DNA from: Hermodice carunculata
Lineage: Eukaryota > Annelida > Polychaeta > Eunicida > Amphinomidae
DNA: 64,000 nucleotides
Direction: 5' to 3'
Assembly: GCA_964020975.1 (NCBI GenBank)
Contig: OZ026624.1
Span: 68,196,446 to 68,260,445, forward strand
The position numbers and the translations under genes are program-made. This document shows, in pieces, positions 47,714 to 61,977 of this stretch (the first letter of the stretch is position 1; the number at the start of each line of letters is the position of its first letter). Below the pieces are notes generated by a model, which saw only the letters and a program-made list of their open reading frames with translations, was not told the DNA's origin and did not search any database.

Positions 47714-47830
47714 TGGATTGTTCCGATGACTCAGAGGTCAGAGCGTCCGTCTTAAGATTTGGGTAGGCTGTGGTGCCAAAAAGCAAGGCTTCGAATCACA
47801 TAGGAGACTCACAAAAAGTATGATATATTT
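47714..47830 (+). mobile_element. tRNA-Leu-derived SINE, copy 1
   Basis: A box A-like TGACTCAGAGGTCAGAG (47727-47743), an anticodon-loop-like CTTAAGA, and a box B-like GGCTTCGAATCAC (47787-47799) form a diverged tRNA head. CTTAAGA plus a long variable-arm region fits tRNA-Leu(UAA). The 59285-59445 copy shares the head. It is too diverged and unpaired to be a working tRNA gene. Confidence 0.7.
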
Positions 47831-48287
47831 TCACTTTCGTTGTTTGGCTCATCTTGTTGATGCAGCACACCATGTAGACGCTTTTGCAGTATTTGAGTTG
47901 ATTCACAAAACTTGCTATACTTAGTGCAAAAGACACAAAATGAGGAGCCCACTCGATTGGTCACATACCATGATAAATAGCTCATTGGCGTCGCAGTAGT
48001 TAAACTTAGGTTTAAACCATGCGATGGTGTCTTTTCTTGGTAACACATTGTTGTGTGGACCTACATTAATTGACTACATGGGAGCCAGGATAGGCTATGG
48101 TTCAACCATATCTCACCATTTCTTGTCCTAAAATAATATAAGGATATTCCATACCGGTGAAGTTTCTCCTGATAGACACATGACATAGTGGTACAAAGTT
48201 TGCTGCGTTGTATCTGTTTTGGACTTGTTCACCTGCGGCACAGATAAGAGATTACTGCAAAGAGTACCACTGCAAAATTTTACAGTG
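47831..48287. other. anonymous DNA
   Basis: Nothing recognised. Confidence 0.4.
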
Positions 48288-48430
48288 GAACGTGTGCAAT
48301 ATGGACAATAGTAACTCCATATGTATATAGATTAGACAGGGACAGGTTAGCTTATGGAAAGAAAGAGTTCGGACTGCGAAATAGGGTACTGACTACTAGG
48401 AAGTGGTTCTGGGCAAAAAGACACAAATAC
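48288..48430 (+). repeat. dispersed repeat, copy A
   Basis: GAACGTGTGCAATATGGACA, GGGACAGGTTAGCTTATGGA and AGGAAGTGGTTCTG recur in order at 61589-61720. Family unknown. Confidence 0.75.
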
Positions 48431-50478
48431 AAGTGTGGTTTTGTAATATATGTAAGGCCATAAATTGATACATTTTTAGTATTATCCATATATGTACTTA
48501 AAATTATTGGACAAATATCATGCGATTAGCCTGTTAAACGGTATGGAGTATTATGTCCAGTGGCATGATTTGCATTTCCAGATATCTTCACAACACTCTT
48601 GTAACGCCATAAAAAGAAAGGTAATTTATTGCTTATCACCCACAACCTGTCATAACTTTGACTGCCGTAGAGAAACTATTTGTGCAAACATTGCAAGCAG
48701 CTGAGACAGGTTATTTAAACGTCACCATCAATAACTGGTGTTAAATGCTACACAATAGGTTGCCTCAATATAACTTAAGCAATTTCAATGCATGTTTCCA
48801 AATATGGTTATAGGCCAGTACATGCAACGTGAAGTTTGGAATTAAGTTACATGTTCTGCCTTCTCCTTAAATTACTTAAGACACTGCATTTGCTTCAGAA
48901 CTATGGTTGTTACCTCATGCTTTGCCATCTTGCTTTGCATCCATAAGGGATGTACCATGCACAAAAGTATTAGGCAAATAGTTAGGAAAAAACATTGCCC
49001 ATATTAATAAATTTCAACCCAATAATGACAACAAAGAGATTCAACAATTACCACAACATCAATTTGTATCTTCCAATATCAATGTGAAGAAGCAAATTAC
49101 ACCCCTGCCTTGAGACAGGCAGTCACCCATAAAGGGCAACAGTTGGTTTTCAACTGGTCCTCACAACCTTTGGCCTGTTCTTCATTAACTATAACCTTAA
49201 GTTTTCCAAAACATATAGGCCTAATCAATTAACATCTGATTTTTTATCACTTTTGCAAAAGATAAAAAGAGAAAAGGTACACCTGTCACTTTTTGGTTAT
49301 CCTGGCCTGTCAGTCGGTTGAGTGTAAAGCAAAAGAGAAATCAGCCCAAATCGCTTTTGTACAATTTATAAATCCGGAACATTATAAACACAATCTACCT
49401 TAATCATAACTATGAGTCGGAGACCACAAAATAGCCAATGAAGTATTTATCAAATTTTTGAGAAAGAAAGAGCAAGCTAAAGGCATAACAAAATGCCTAT
49501 GGAGTAAAATCACAAAATTTTTGTTTGAGCTAAAGAGACTACATTCTGGTTTGTTATATGGTAATGCAATTTCATTTCTGATGGAAATAGATCAAGTGCC
49601 AGAAATTATCATTGTTTGCTGATGGATGCAGTTGTCTATTTCTCTTGTACTAAAGAATAAAATAATTATTTCAGAATTAAACCCTGATATTACTGTGGAG
49701 AATCTGTCCTTTATATGTGGATTCGAATTAAGCTAATGCACTGATATATTCATTATTTAAAGACACAAACAAACTTATATCAGTAAATTATCAATATTTA
49801 TATTTTTTTGTAATATACCTTCGGCTGGGTACAATTTTATAGTTGGGGTAGTCTGGTTACAGGGCTGTAGCTACACATATTCTAGCTATCCATGCAGCAG
49901 CAGGCAAGCTCTGCATGCTTAAAAATCCTAAAAGTAAACAAAATGCCTTGTATGGACATTAAAGAGGGCGATACAAGGTCAGCAAATCACATCTGTAGCG
50001 CCACCTGACAACAGAGAAGAATACATGATAACGCTAGCTGGCTACACAGAAATAGATATGTTAGCACCACCTGGCAACAAACAAGACATGACAAGGCCAG
50101 TTGGCCACAGAATAGTAGATATGGCAAACGCGTTGATGTGTGATTGAACTTTTTTGTTTGTTGTCTTCGTATTTGCATCCATGTGATGTGACAGGCAGAA
50201 ATGCACAGACGCACGTTTTTTTAAATATCTAACCTGAGGCATTTGGTAATGGGAAATTTTGACCAGTTTAGTAAAGACAGTTACCTTGCATTATTTTTAT
50301 TTTTACTTGAAGTCCCCACCTTTTTTATTTATTTTAAAAGAGGCTTTAGGACAAGCTTCCCGATTTTACCAGGAGAAACAAAAAGCCACTACCTTTTGGG
50401 GCACAAGCCACACTTGTTTGTAATGATACATTTTTGAAACTTGGGTAAATGCTGGTTTCCTAAAACTTTGAAACAGGA
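48431..50478. other. anonymous AT-rich DNA
   Basis: A degenerate short duplication near 49990-50110 shares GCCACCTGRCAACARA; otherwise nothing recognised. Confidence 0.4.
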
Positions 50479-50916
50479 TTAGATATGATGATACTATTCT
50501 GAATGCTGCCACAAATTCTATACCTGCGGCTCTTTTTCGTCAGTTGCTAAAATTTACCATCAGACTCTCTTTGTTAGAAATTGACTTCAATCTGCCCACA
50601 CGCATGTGTGAGTGGCCAACAGTGTTGGCATAGTCAACATCCTGATCCGCTGCAAGAGTAAACTTAAGTTTGAGAATGTGCCATTATTATATATATATAC
50701 TTTTTGTTTACCATTCTTACTGAATTAGATATGACGATACTATTCTCAATGCTGCCACAAATTCTATACGTGCGGCTCGTTTTTGTAATTTGCTCAAATT
50801 TACCATCAGACTCTCTTTATTGGAAATTGACTTAAATCTTCCCACACGTATGTGTGAGTGGCTAACAGTGTTGGCATAGTCAACATCCTGATCCGCTGCA
50901 AGAGTAAACTTAAGTT

Positions 50917-51139
50917 CGCCTTTCACCTCTGCGACCCGGGTTCGATTCTCGTCCTGGGCCTTGTGGAAAAAGTTCCTACCACTTGAAACCATGCACGGTG
51001 GTTTTCTCCGAGTTCTTCGGTTTCCTCCACTGGGCAAGGTAGGAAGTATATGCCAACATCTGTGCCATGGAGAGTGACTCGATAAGTCAATGCTTGACTT
51101 CTTTCACAATCCATGTAAAACAAATGTGTCTATACTTTT
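50917..51139 (+). mobile_element. tRNA-derived SINE fragment inserted in unit 2
   Basis: 223 bases bounded by a perfect 12-bp target duplication TAAACTTAAGTT (50905-50916 and 51140-51151). It starts with a box B (GGGTTCGATTCTC, 50938-50950) and no box A, so it is 5'-truncated. The following ACGGTGGTTTTCTCCGAGTT and CGGTTTCCTCC segment resembles a body widespread in animal SINEs. Confidence 0.8.
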
Positions 51140-51412
51140 TAAACTTAAGTTTGAGAATGTGCCATAATTATATATATATACTTTTTGTTTACCATTCTTA
51201 CTATATTAGATACGAAGATACTCCTCTCAATGCCGCCACAAATTCTATACCTGCGGCTCTTTTTTGTAAGTTGCTAAAATTTACCATCAGACACTCTTTA
51301 TCAGAAATTGACTTCAATCTGCCCACACGTATGTGTGAGTGGCCAACAGTGTTGGCATAGTCAACATCCTGATCCGCTGCAAGAGTAAACTTAAGTTTGA
51401 GAACGTGCCATC

Positions 51413-51517
<105 letters not shown>

Positions 51518-51541
51518 CTTGTTTTACATTCTTACTGCATT

Positions 51542-53443
<1,902 letters not shown>

Positions 53444-53553
53444 GTTTTCACTCCTGGTACTCGAAATATGATGGTAACTTTCAGAGGATGTGTAATTTAT
53501 ACATCGGCAATGGGGCCGTATTACGTAAGTGGAGCTGTCCAGGAAGTCTAGGG

Positions 53554-53941
53554 CTAGGATGCCCACACATCTTTCATACTTATGATCTGTGCGCTCTTGT
53601 TCCTAATTCGCTAAAGCCTTTTTCTTTTCAAATGTGAAATTAAGTTGGAAATTCCACTAGGGCAAGTATGCGCACATATCTTCCAAACTTAAGATCCGTG
53701 CACTTCGTGTTCCAGAGCGGCTAAACCCTTTCTCAGTGCCGTCCAGCTGAAAATATCTGTAGCAAAATTTTCTTTCCTTGTAGCATTTTTGCCACTTCTT
53801 TACAAAAGAAAGACTTATTTTTCAGAAAATCTGTAGCAATTTTAAGAGCTTCGTAGCAAAATTTTGCTACAATACTCCAGTTGGACAGCCCTGCTTTCAC
53901 CTTTACAACTGTGAAATCAAGTTGGGAATTTCACTAGCATA
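53554..53941. repeat. 109-bp direct duplication, second copy interrupted
   Basis: Unit 1 spans 53554-53662; unit 2 is 53663-53733 plus 53894-53941. Shared phrases: GATCYGTGC, GTGAAATYAAGTTGG and TTCCACTAG/TTTCACTAG. Confidence 0.8.
53734..53893. mobile_element. 160-bp hAT-type MITE
   Basis: The left end CAGTGCCGTCCAGCTG and the complement of the right end (CAGGGCTGTCCAACTG) match, followed by TGTAGCAAAATTTT on both sides, about 36 bases in all. CAGGG-type termini fit hAT. The flanks share CTTTC only, so the 8-bp duplication is decayed. Confidence 0.75.
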
Positions 53942-55191
53942 TTATAATGGTAAAGCTGCGTTGACTTTACATTTTTGTCGACGTGCCTTGCATGTCGACC
54001 TACAGTAGCTGCTACTGACTTAGATGGCATAATGTCTATGGCTGGAAGATACTCTAAAAGTGAATCGAAATATTAAAAGCGGGATGTGCTTTTCAATCAG
54101 AAGAATCACTATCAATAACATGAATTCCCCAATGCTTTTAAGTCTAGTCTTTCATCTTTTATGCCTTTATTTTACTCTATTAAATTGTCGCAAAAGCTTT
54201 ACCTACTCCCTTATCTAAAACCGTTGAAGCAGAACAACCTTTCAATTATTTCCAGTGGCCAAGTACTTGTCTAATTGTACACAGCCACCCATCATTTTGT
54301 TGCTTTCCCACCGAGTAGTTATGTGCCCATGTTTTCAGTAAATGGGCAACCAAACATTATCTAAACTGGAAATCCCTGCGAAAGAAAGGTCGAACCCAAA
54401 TTGGGCGTACGTATGTATCATGGGACTATTTACTGGGTCACACCAGATCATATCAAATACAACCGAATTAGAACGAACTGAAAGATTATATAAATCATAC
54501 AGTTTCACTTTTAATTTATTAAAAAATACTGTTAATTATGATGTTTTCTTTCATTCCACAGTTATAACATATACCCCCAGTAAAGGCAATTCATGAAAGA
54601 CACTATTCGTATATTTCAAATATCATCTTGCTTAAACCAAAAAAAAAAAAAAGACAAAGACCATTCGAATGTTAAGATAGGCTTAAGTGGTCTCTCAACC
54701 ACAAACAAGTTGAGAACAATAATTTCAATGCAAGAGTGTAGCTTGAGATGGAGATTATTGTTTCTGTAGAAACACATTTATTTGAAAACTTCATCTATTC
54801 ACGTCGATATTTGTCGTCGTTTTTAAAGGCACCCAAATTTATTTTTCAGTGCTGTTCTCTTGGCGTGCTGTGCCCAAGTACAGTCTGACGGGGCATAGAG
54901 TTCTCCTTTTGTCTTTTTGTTTTACAGGTAGCAAGTATATATAGGCGACACTGATTGGCCAGAGCACCTGGAACCTCGATTATGCCACTGTAACGCATCA
55001 ATTCTTTGCGATGCTAAAGAGGGACCTTTCCGTGCGACGATTTCAGTCAGTATAGATATTTCACATTTATTTCAGTGTTAGGTTAAGGGATTTTTGTACT
55101 CGTCATGTAAAGAAATTTATAGTCAGTAGGCAGTCTCTGGGCTTTTAAGCCGTTGGTTACAGTTTTCGTCATATTAGTTTACATGCTGGGT
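53942..55191. other. anonymous DNA
   Basis: No recognised feature. Confidence 0.4.
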
Positions 55192-55197
55192 GCAATA

Positions 55198-55274
<77 letters not shown>

Positions 55275-55275
55275 G

Positions 55276-55349
<74 letters not shown>
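55192..55349. repeat. (ATA)n(ATGATA)n microsatellite
   Basis: Compound triplet/hexamer repeat of about 155 bases. Confidence 0.95.
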
Positions 55350-56226
55350 CCTGTGCCTGTCAGCTTTTCTGCCTCAGTCCTGTTTGGCACAGGTGGCCTA
55401 GAAAGGGAAAAAAGTGAGATGAGGCAGAGAAAACCATAATTGTAATCCTCATCAGCTTATGCTGCTATGTTTTCCTGGACCAGAACCGAGGCAAAGGGTC
55501 CACCACATACTCTTTCAAGGCTGTGGTATGCCCTGGGCCTGGGTATATCCAAGTAGGCCTACACGCATCACTTTTACTTTCTTCACCCTGGGGAAAAAAC
55601 TTTCCGTCACACACCCTATCCCCGCCTCTAAGACTCAGGTATACCCCATGGAGAAAACCCCAAGGGAGCCCTTATTAGGGCTACTACCATTCCCTTTCCT
55701 CCCTGTAATCTGAAATTCTAATTTATATAATTTTGAATTAGGATCGAAGAAACTGCTTAATTCCTGACCAGGTGATCTGAAAGATGGTACTTTCTTGTAA
55801 TATTTTTCTCCTTGTCCATGGGAATATAAATACAAACTTTATTTATTGTCAGCACATCAAAAGTACATATAACGCTACCCTAGGGCTATTACAACCGACG
55901 AAATTACCAAAAATTAAAGAATATAAGAGTAGTGTATCATACAAAATGTGTCATTCAATTTTTAAACTAGTAAAGATATTCTGAAAAAGACTGCAAAATT
56001 CATGATGTTAGCTATGACAACTTTTATTATTTGGTGACTCAATTAACAAAAAGGTAAATATTAAGTAAGAAATTGCAATAATACAAATGCGTCATAATCA
56101 ATAGTAACTTTGTTTGGTTTCAATTTCATATTCATGGGGTTGATATGATCCAGTTACCTGTCATTGTCAATCGATATAGGTGTACAGAAGGACTAAAGTT
56201 TCAGAGTAGTAATACCCAAAATTTAA
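55350..56226. other. anonymous DNA
   Basis: A short GC-richer stretch at 55360-55700; no family recognised. Confidence 0.4.
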
Positions 56227-56543
<317 letters not shown>

Positions 56544-57249
56544 CCTTGCTTGGGCCGTTTTCCTCCTTCCCCTATATGTCGAATATCAACTGACTCTGCC
56601 AGCGCTTCATCCAGGTCAGGATACGCCATGTTTAAGTATGTAGAAGCACGAACCTCACTGTGTATATAATCACACATTTGTGTGAGTTGAAATTGTTCAT
56701 TGGGGCCAAAACAAGTGCACCGCGGGTCATATGTCAAGAGCTAAGCTGCAGTAAGGAAAGAAAAAGAAACAAAAGAAACACAAACGGTGTTTGTCATATA
56801 AACGTCCTCAGCTGTAAAGCAGTATAGACGTGGTAATTCAGTGTTGGAGAGCAAATTACACTTATGTAAGAATCGCGGGTTCTGGGTGATTCCATTGGTC
56901 AGTTTTCTGTAAAGGATTCTACGTGTTTGCCATGCAATAACGAGAGATTCACCTTGAGGCTGAATTTCGTTTCAAAATCTTGTGGCAAAGCAAATTGGCA
57001 ACATAATTTTGCATCCTAACACTAATTATGAGATGATATTTGATAGACTTATACACATAAATTGGACCAAACTATCTTGGTCTTAAGGGTAGAAGTCGCA
57101 TTGTCATTGATAGTTGTGCTTTAAAATGTGAAATGCAGCATAACCGCAGTTACATTAATTATACCTGTTATATAGGATGGGGGGGGCGGTAAAAAAAGAA
57201 ATATAAAGTTTAATATTAATGATTATAAAACGACATGTACATTTACTAC
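56544..57249. other. anonymous DNA
   Basis: Nothing recognised. Confidence 0.4.
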
Positions 57250-57358
57250 GTAGGATAATGGTCTTCAAGCTTGGCTTCCACCAAAATACTGTCCTTTCGT
57301 GCTTTGCACTCAGGTACACTATTTTGGCGGGATCGTCGCTCGTCTACCATTATCCTAC
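57250..57358. mobile_element. 109-bp palindromic MITE
   Basis: GTAGGATAATGGT (57250-57262) and its exact complement (57346-57358) are the ends. An inner pair, CCACCAAAATA and TATTTTGGCGG, extends the foldback. No coding capacity; superfamily unknown. Confidence 0.75.
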
Positions 57359-59284
57359 ACACAGTTCCTGACTTGTAAAATGTAAGGACGACTGTATTCC
57401 CAGTTGTATTTCTTCCTGGACAGTGAAGATATGGAGCATGTGTTTTAAGTTTCGAAGGAATTGGGGGATGCTATAAAAGGTCTTGGGGTTGGGATTTGTA
57501 TGTAACTTGTCAGAATGATTATAAAAACTAGAGTCTGGGACTAAATTGTAAATTGTTTTTATTGAAGGTGACAGAGAGTTCAATAGTTGAGCCTGTTTTC
57601 TGGAAGATTCTTTTTCAACAAGTCAAAAATGTGTTAGAAATAAAACTGCAGATAAAATGCTACGTTAGCTTGTAAAGTCGGATTTCTGAGCCAGTAACAA
57701 GAAGGGGCAAGTTTTCGGAGGAACAATTTATGCTAGTAACACTGTTCTGCGTCGGATGGCACATTTGTGTGGCGACCTGCTGCATTTGGCGGTGATCTGT
57801 GGCGTACTGCGGCAAGACCGCAGTTCGCCGCCAGCCAACACCAATTATTTGCTGCTGGCACATGGCTTGATAAGGAAGGCAAGGCCGCAGTGTGCCGCAG
57901 ATGTAGGTCCAAACTATAAATACTGCCTAGGAAGCATCTGTTATGGGCAAACATCCAGGATCAATAGTACTGGAAGCTATTTGGAGAATGGAGATCATTC
58001 TTCATATGACATATCAATAGCTGCTAACATCCCCAAATCCAAAAAGAGGAAAATAATCTAAATTAGTGCATGCAATTTTTACTGTTGCATAGTATACAAT
58101 AGAAAATATTTGATTTTTTGGAAGATGCTCAAGATATGGTGAAAAAATTCGTCAAATTTTAAGTGAAACTTCAAAGTTTGAAATGAAAAAGTTGGAAAAT
58201 CCCACCTAATGCGGGAATCTTGGCAGATATGCGTAACTCTTACCATGTACTTCAATAATTATCTGGACTATAAGTTGCATATCAGATTATGGTCCCAGAG
58301 TATTAAATATTCATGTATCCATTTTACAACAAACAAACAAAACAGGAGTATATCAAGTAGAATTTATTGCATGAATCGCGCCTGGTGATACTATTGGTAT
58401 GTGTGTACAACTACTATTCCCAATAATACTATGTAAGCAGCGATTGCAAAAATGACTCCTGAACTCTCCTGGCACCATGGTTCTATGGGAAGCTATACTG
58501 TCTGTAAAACGAAGCCAGTGCTCTAACACAATTCTTCAGCAACCTGCTTGCAGTGCGTACATGTACTCCAAATAAATCAGCATCTGTGCACAAAAATCTA
58601 CAACTTCCTTGAAACTGCATGGATATCAAAATCTGAAAAACTGGGGGAAAGAACATTCCTTTTTCTGCACACATTGTAGATGTGTTTCTACCAACAGTAG
58701 AATGCCCATAACAGCTTGTTTTGTAAGGCGAAAACGGAAGAGAAATCCTTTATCATCGTATTTGTGAAACAGATTACTTCTATCCTGCAGTATTCATGTC
58801 TTCCTTACCAGCCTTTCAACCATTTTTTAATCATCTATCCACTTCAGATGGTAGTGGTATCTCCTATTGTATCAGCAGAAAGCAACACAACGTGCAAACC
58901 TGATGACAAGAGACAGGAGGGAGTGGCACTTGCTTTTTTAAAATTGATTGCAGAGAGGTGATCATTATACCCGTTATGCAATATTTCAGTCATGATATAT
59001 GATATTTTAAAATAAATACATGATATGTGATGTAATAATTGGGTATCTGTGATGTGTGATATGCATCTAAAGGGTGGGGGTGATATGTGATTTTCGAAAG
59101 TACATACCCTCTGATATGTGATATATAAAAACCCTATGAGGAACTGAAATAAGGGCGTTCTGTGTGAGACTATCTGAGCCAATTATACTATATGTATATC
59201 TGGAAAGGAAACAACATGAAAGTTTCCTGTGTGGGGATGCTCAACCCGAAGGAACAAAGGCCTTGCATTACAATGAATGACCTC
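57359..59284. other. anonymous DNA with a CG-rich island-like patch
   Basis: At 57745-57910 the sequence is richer in CG and has repeated TGCGGC/GCCGCAG words, unlike its surroundings. At 58990-59135 GATATGTGAT-like words occur five times. No gene is supported. Confidence 0.4.
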
Positions 59285-59445
59285 TTTTATTAAAGATATT
59301 TTAATAAAGTGCTCGTAATATAGAAAAATACGATAAATTTATGTCGACCTGTACGGGATTCGACCCACTACCTTCGGCACACTCGCCTAGCCAAATGTTA
59401 AGTCCAACACGCTGACCTCTAGGCCATCGGGACAACCCCAAAAGG
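59285..59445 (-). mobile_element. tRNA-Leu-derived SINE, copy 2
   Basis: On the minus strand the head reads CCCGATGGCCTAGAGGTCAG (box A), then GTTGGACTTAACAT (anticodon arm of tRNA-Leu(UAA) type) and GGGTCGAATCCC (box B, 59354-59365). The region between boxes (ATTTGGCTAGGCGAGTGTGC) matches copy 1. The exact 3' end is uncertain. Confidence 0.75.
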
Positions 59446-60004
59446 GTTGACCAAGGACCCAGGGTGATGTTATGGCAGGTGTGGCTTGTACTTTGACACG
59501 GTACGGCACTTCCACAGACCGACAATTTATGAAATACACCTCTAATATAATTTCTGCAGTGACAGGGTCTCTCAGTAAACTCAAGAGCTGGTTTTAAATT
59601 GACCCTTGAAATGATTCCAGCCTTTCCATAGATACACCGTAGATTTCTTACATGTATACATTCAGCCCATATAATAAAGAAGGTAAACCAATCATTTTCT
59701 GTGGATGCGTTTTAACCTCTGTGCTCAGGAAAGGGTAAGTCAAACATGCAACACTTAAACAAAATAAATCTTTCCAGCAGACCCTATTCTCTGTTCCATA
59801 TGTTAATGGTAAGAGTGTGCACTTGAGGAAGAGACACCTGGCCTACTTAGTCTCCTCTGAAGACCTGGGAAAACAGTCAAGATTCCAGAGTGATCTATCA
59901 TGAAATAACAATTTACCAACAACCACACCTTTCTATATTTTCATGCTAAAACAAACTTTTCATTATTTAAAATTGATAACACACAAACCAATAAAATTAA
60001 GAAT
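59446..60004. other. anonymous DNA
   Basis: Nothing recognised before the LINE fragment. Confidence 0.4.
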
Positions 60005-60945
60005 AAGGAAGTGCCCTTATATTTACAAAATGCCATTCGCGATCAAATGAACACTAATTATAACACAAGGTCAAGTCACAATATGATACATGCTAGAGTC
60101 CGAACAAGTTTATACAGTGAGTCCTTCTTTCCTTCTACAATCCGTCTGTGGAACGAGTTACCTTCAAATACTAGACATTCCAAGCATATTACAGTTTTCA
60201 AAAAATATTTGGACAAACGTTACAAAATTCTACCCAAAAATCCACTTTTCCACTTGGGGAATCGATTTACATCCATCTTACATGCCAGACTACGTGTGGG
60301 TTGCAGTCAGTTGAACAATCACTTATTCAAATTAGGATTAAAGATTCAAAATCTCGCTCTTGCGGGGCACTGTATGAAGACACATATCATTTTTTCTTTA
60401 ACTGCCTGAAGTACAGCTCTATTAGAATTGATTTACGCGAGAATGTCATTACAGTAGCATCCTTTACTCTCAAAGCAGTACTTTATGGTTCAGATGAATG
60501 CTCCTACTTTGAAAACTCTGAAATATTTTTGGCCGTCCATAGTTGTATGGAGAAATCAAAAAGATTCAATCCCTCGTAGAAAGTATCTTCATTCTCTCAA
60601 ATATTGTAATGATAGGAGGCCAGTTCATCTATATCAGTATAATATCCTTTTGCATGCATCCTGTCCTGTCTCTCTCTTGTACTCCGTCGGCGTTGAGCCC
60701 TCCATATGTGTTGCGATGTTTCATCTCCCTCACCTCGGTGTGTGTTCTCTAGTGCGTGTCTGTCCTGTATATGCCCTGTATTGTCGGTATCCCTCATAAC
60801 CTTTTTTACAAATGTCCTACTGTCACTTACATTAATCCTATATTTTTATTTTTTGTTATTGCGAGAAGAGTTTATGTAGGGCATAGTCCTTTTCTTTATT
60901 TGTGTAATAAAATATGTTTAAACCAAACAAACCAATAAAGTTTTG
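60005..60945 (+). mobile_element. 5'-truncated non-LTR retrotransposon (LINE) 3' end
   Basis: The frame from 60011 has the post-reverse-transcriptase region found in LINE proteins (NYNTRSSHNMIHARVRTSLY, FFPSTIRLWNELPSNTR). Then, after a frame change near 60350, the terminal Cys/His motif (CGALYEDTYHFFFNCLKYSS). The reverse transcriptase and endonuclease are missing. The 3' non-coding part runs to an AATAAA-rich end near 60940. The clade is not certain; the C-terminal zinc motif occurs in several Jockey/CR1/RTE-related clades. Confidence 0.75.
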
Positions 60946-61588
60946 AAGACCGAGGACAGTAGCAGAAAATAGGGTGATGTCATATGCCCAGATGTACGTT
61001 TGGTCCTACGCACACACCATCATTATAAGATTCTAACAACACCAACAAGTCGTTTCTCAATCTGTTACACCAAGATTTGTGGTACAGGATGTCCATTGTT
61101 ACAATGCCTATCAGGAATTCCCTAGGTTTTGTACAGGTGGTCTGGCTGTAACTATGTATTTCATAATCAACAGGACGGCATATAAGGACCCCACTTTGTT
61201 TCTACTTCAGTTATACACTCACAGGTGGTTGAACTAAGGTGAGCTATCCAGCTACAAAGGGTACAGAATAGTTCCGGGCAAAGTCAAATTATTCTTATCT
61301 GAACTTATAATATACAAATTAAGTAATTATGTTTGGTCTGACAGGTATTCCTTATTGATATTGAAGCTCTGCATTTATAAGCAAAGCTTCATTTATTTAG
61401 CTAATTTTACACGTTCTATTTATTCATAATTATATGGGTTGTCTTTGCTCACTATTTAACTTAGGCAAGGAGCAGCTACTTATGGAGACATGCACAGGTA
61501 CAGGCTTTGAAACATGTTCTTAGTAGTTACCTGCTGAAGACCCTTTGATATATTTGGGCGAATGCAGACTAGGTCAACACTCTGCAGA
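60946..61588. other. anonymous DNA with dispersed-repeat start
   Basis: From about 61438 the sequence resembles 42359-42400 and leads into copy B of the dispersed repeat. Confidence 0.4.
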
Positions 61589-61720
61589 AGAACGTGTGCA
61601 ATATGAACAATAGTTCTTCATATTTATATGAGTTAGACAGTGACAGGTTAGCTTATGGAGTGTAAAGAGTTTGGACTGCGGAATGGGGTAGGAAGTGGTT
61701 CTGCACAAAAAGACACAGAT
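61589..61720 (+). repeat. dispersed repeat, copy B
   Basis: Matches 48288-48430 over most of its length, with small gaps. Confidence 0.75.
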
Positions 61721-61977
61721 ATGATTCTGTTAACTTTAAGCCATTGATGCTTGGTGTGTAGTTCTAGACAGGCTGGTGCCTGGTCTTTCGTCCTTGAAGC
61801 ATACTGTAATACCAATTAATGACTTCAGTCTAGCTCCTATTTTGGACTTATCTTTGTTATTGTTATTGCTGTTAATTGTGTTACTTGGTAGACGTACTAA
61901 TGATGAATCAGGATAATGTTTAGGGACATGAATACTGATAAATGGCAAAACAGGCTTTCATTATTTACTTCTCAATC

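Noticed and set aside
50717-51037. minus-strand KLQKRAARI phrase resembling a LINE reverse-transcriptase tail
   Set aside because: The surrounding residues do not follow any LINE pattern, and the phrase is not kept in units 1 and 3 of the tandem repeat.
59354-59437. possible tRNA-Leu gene on the minus strand
   Set aside because: Boxes A and B and the anticodon loop are recognisable, but the stems do not pair properly and a second diverged copy exists, so it is a SINE head.
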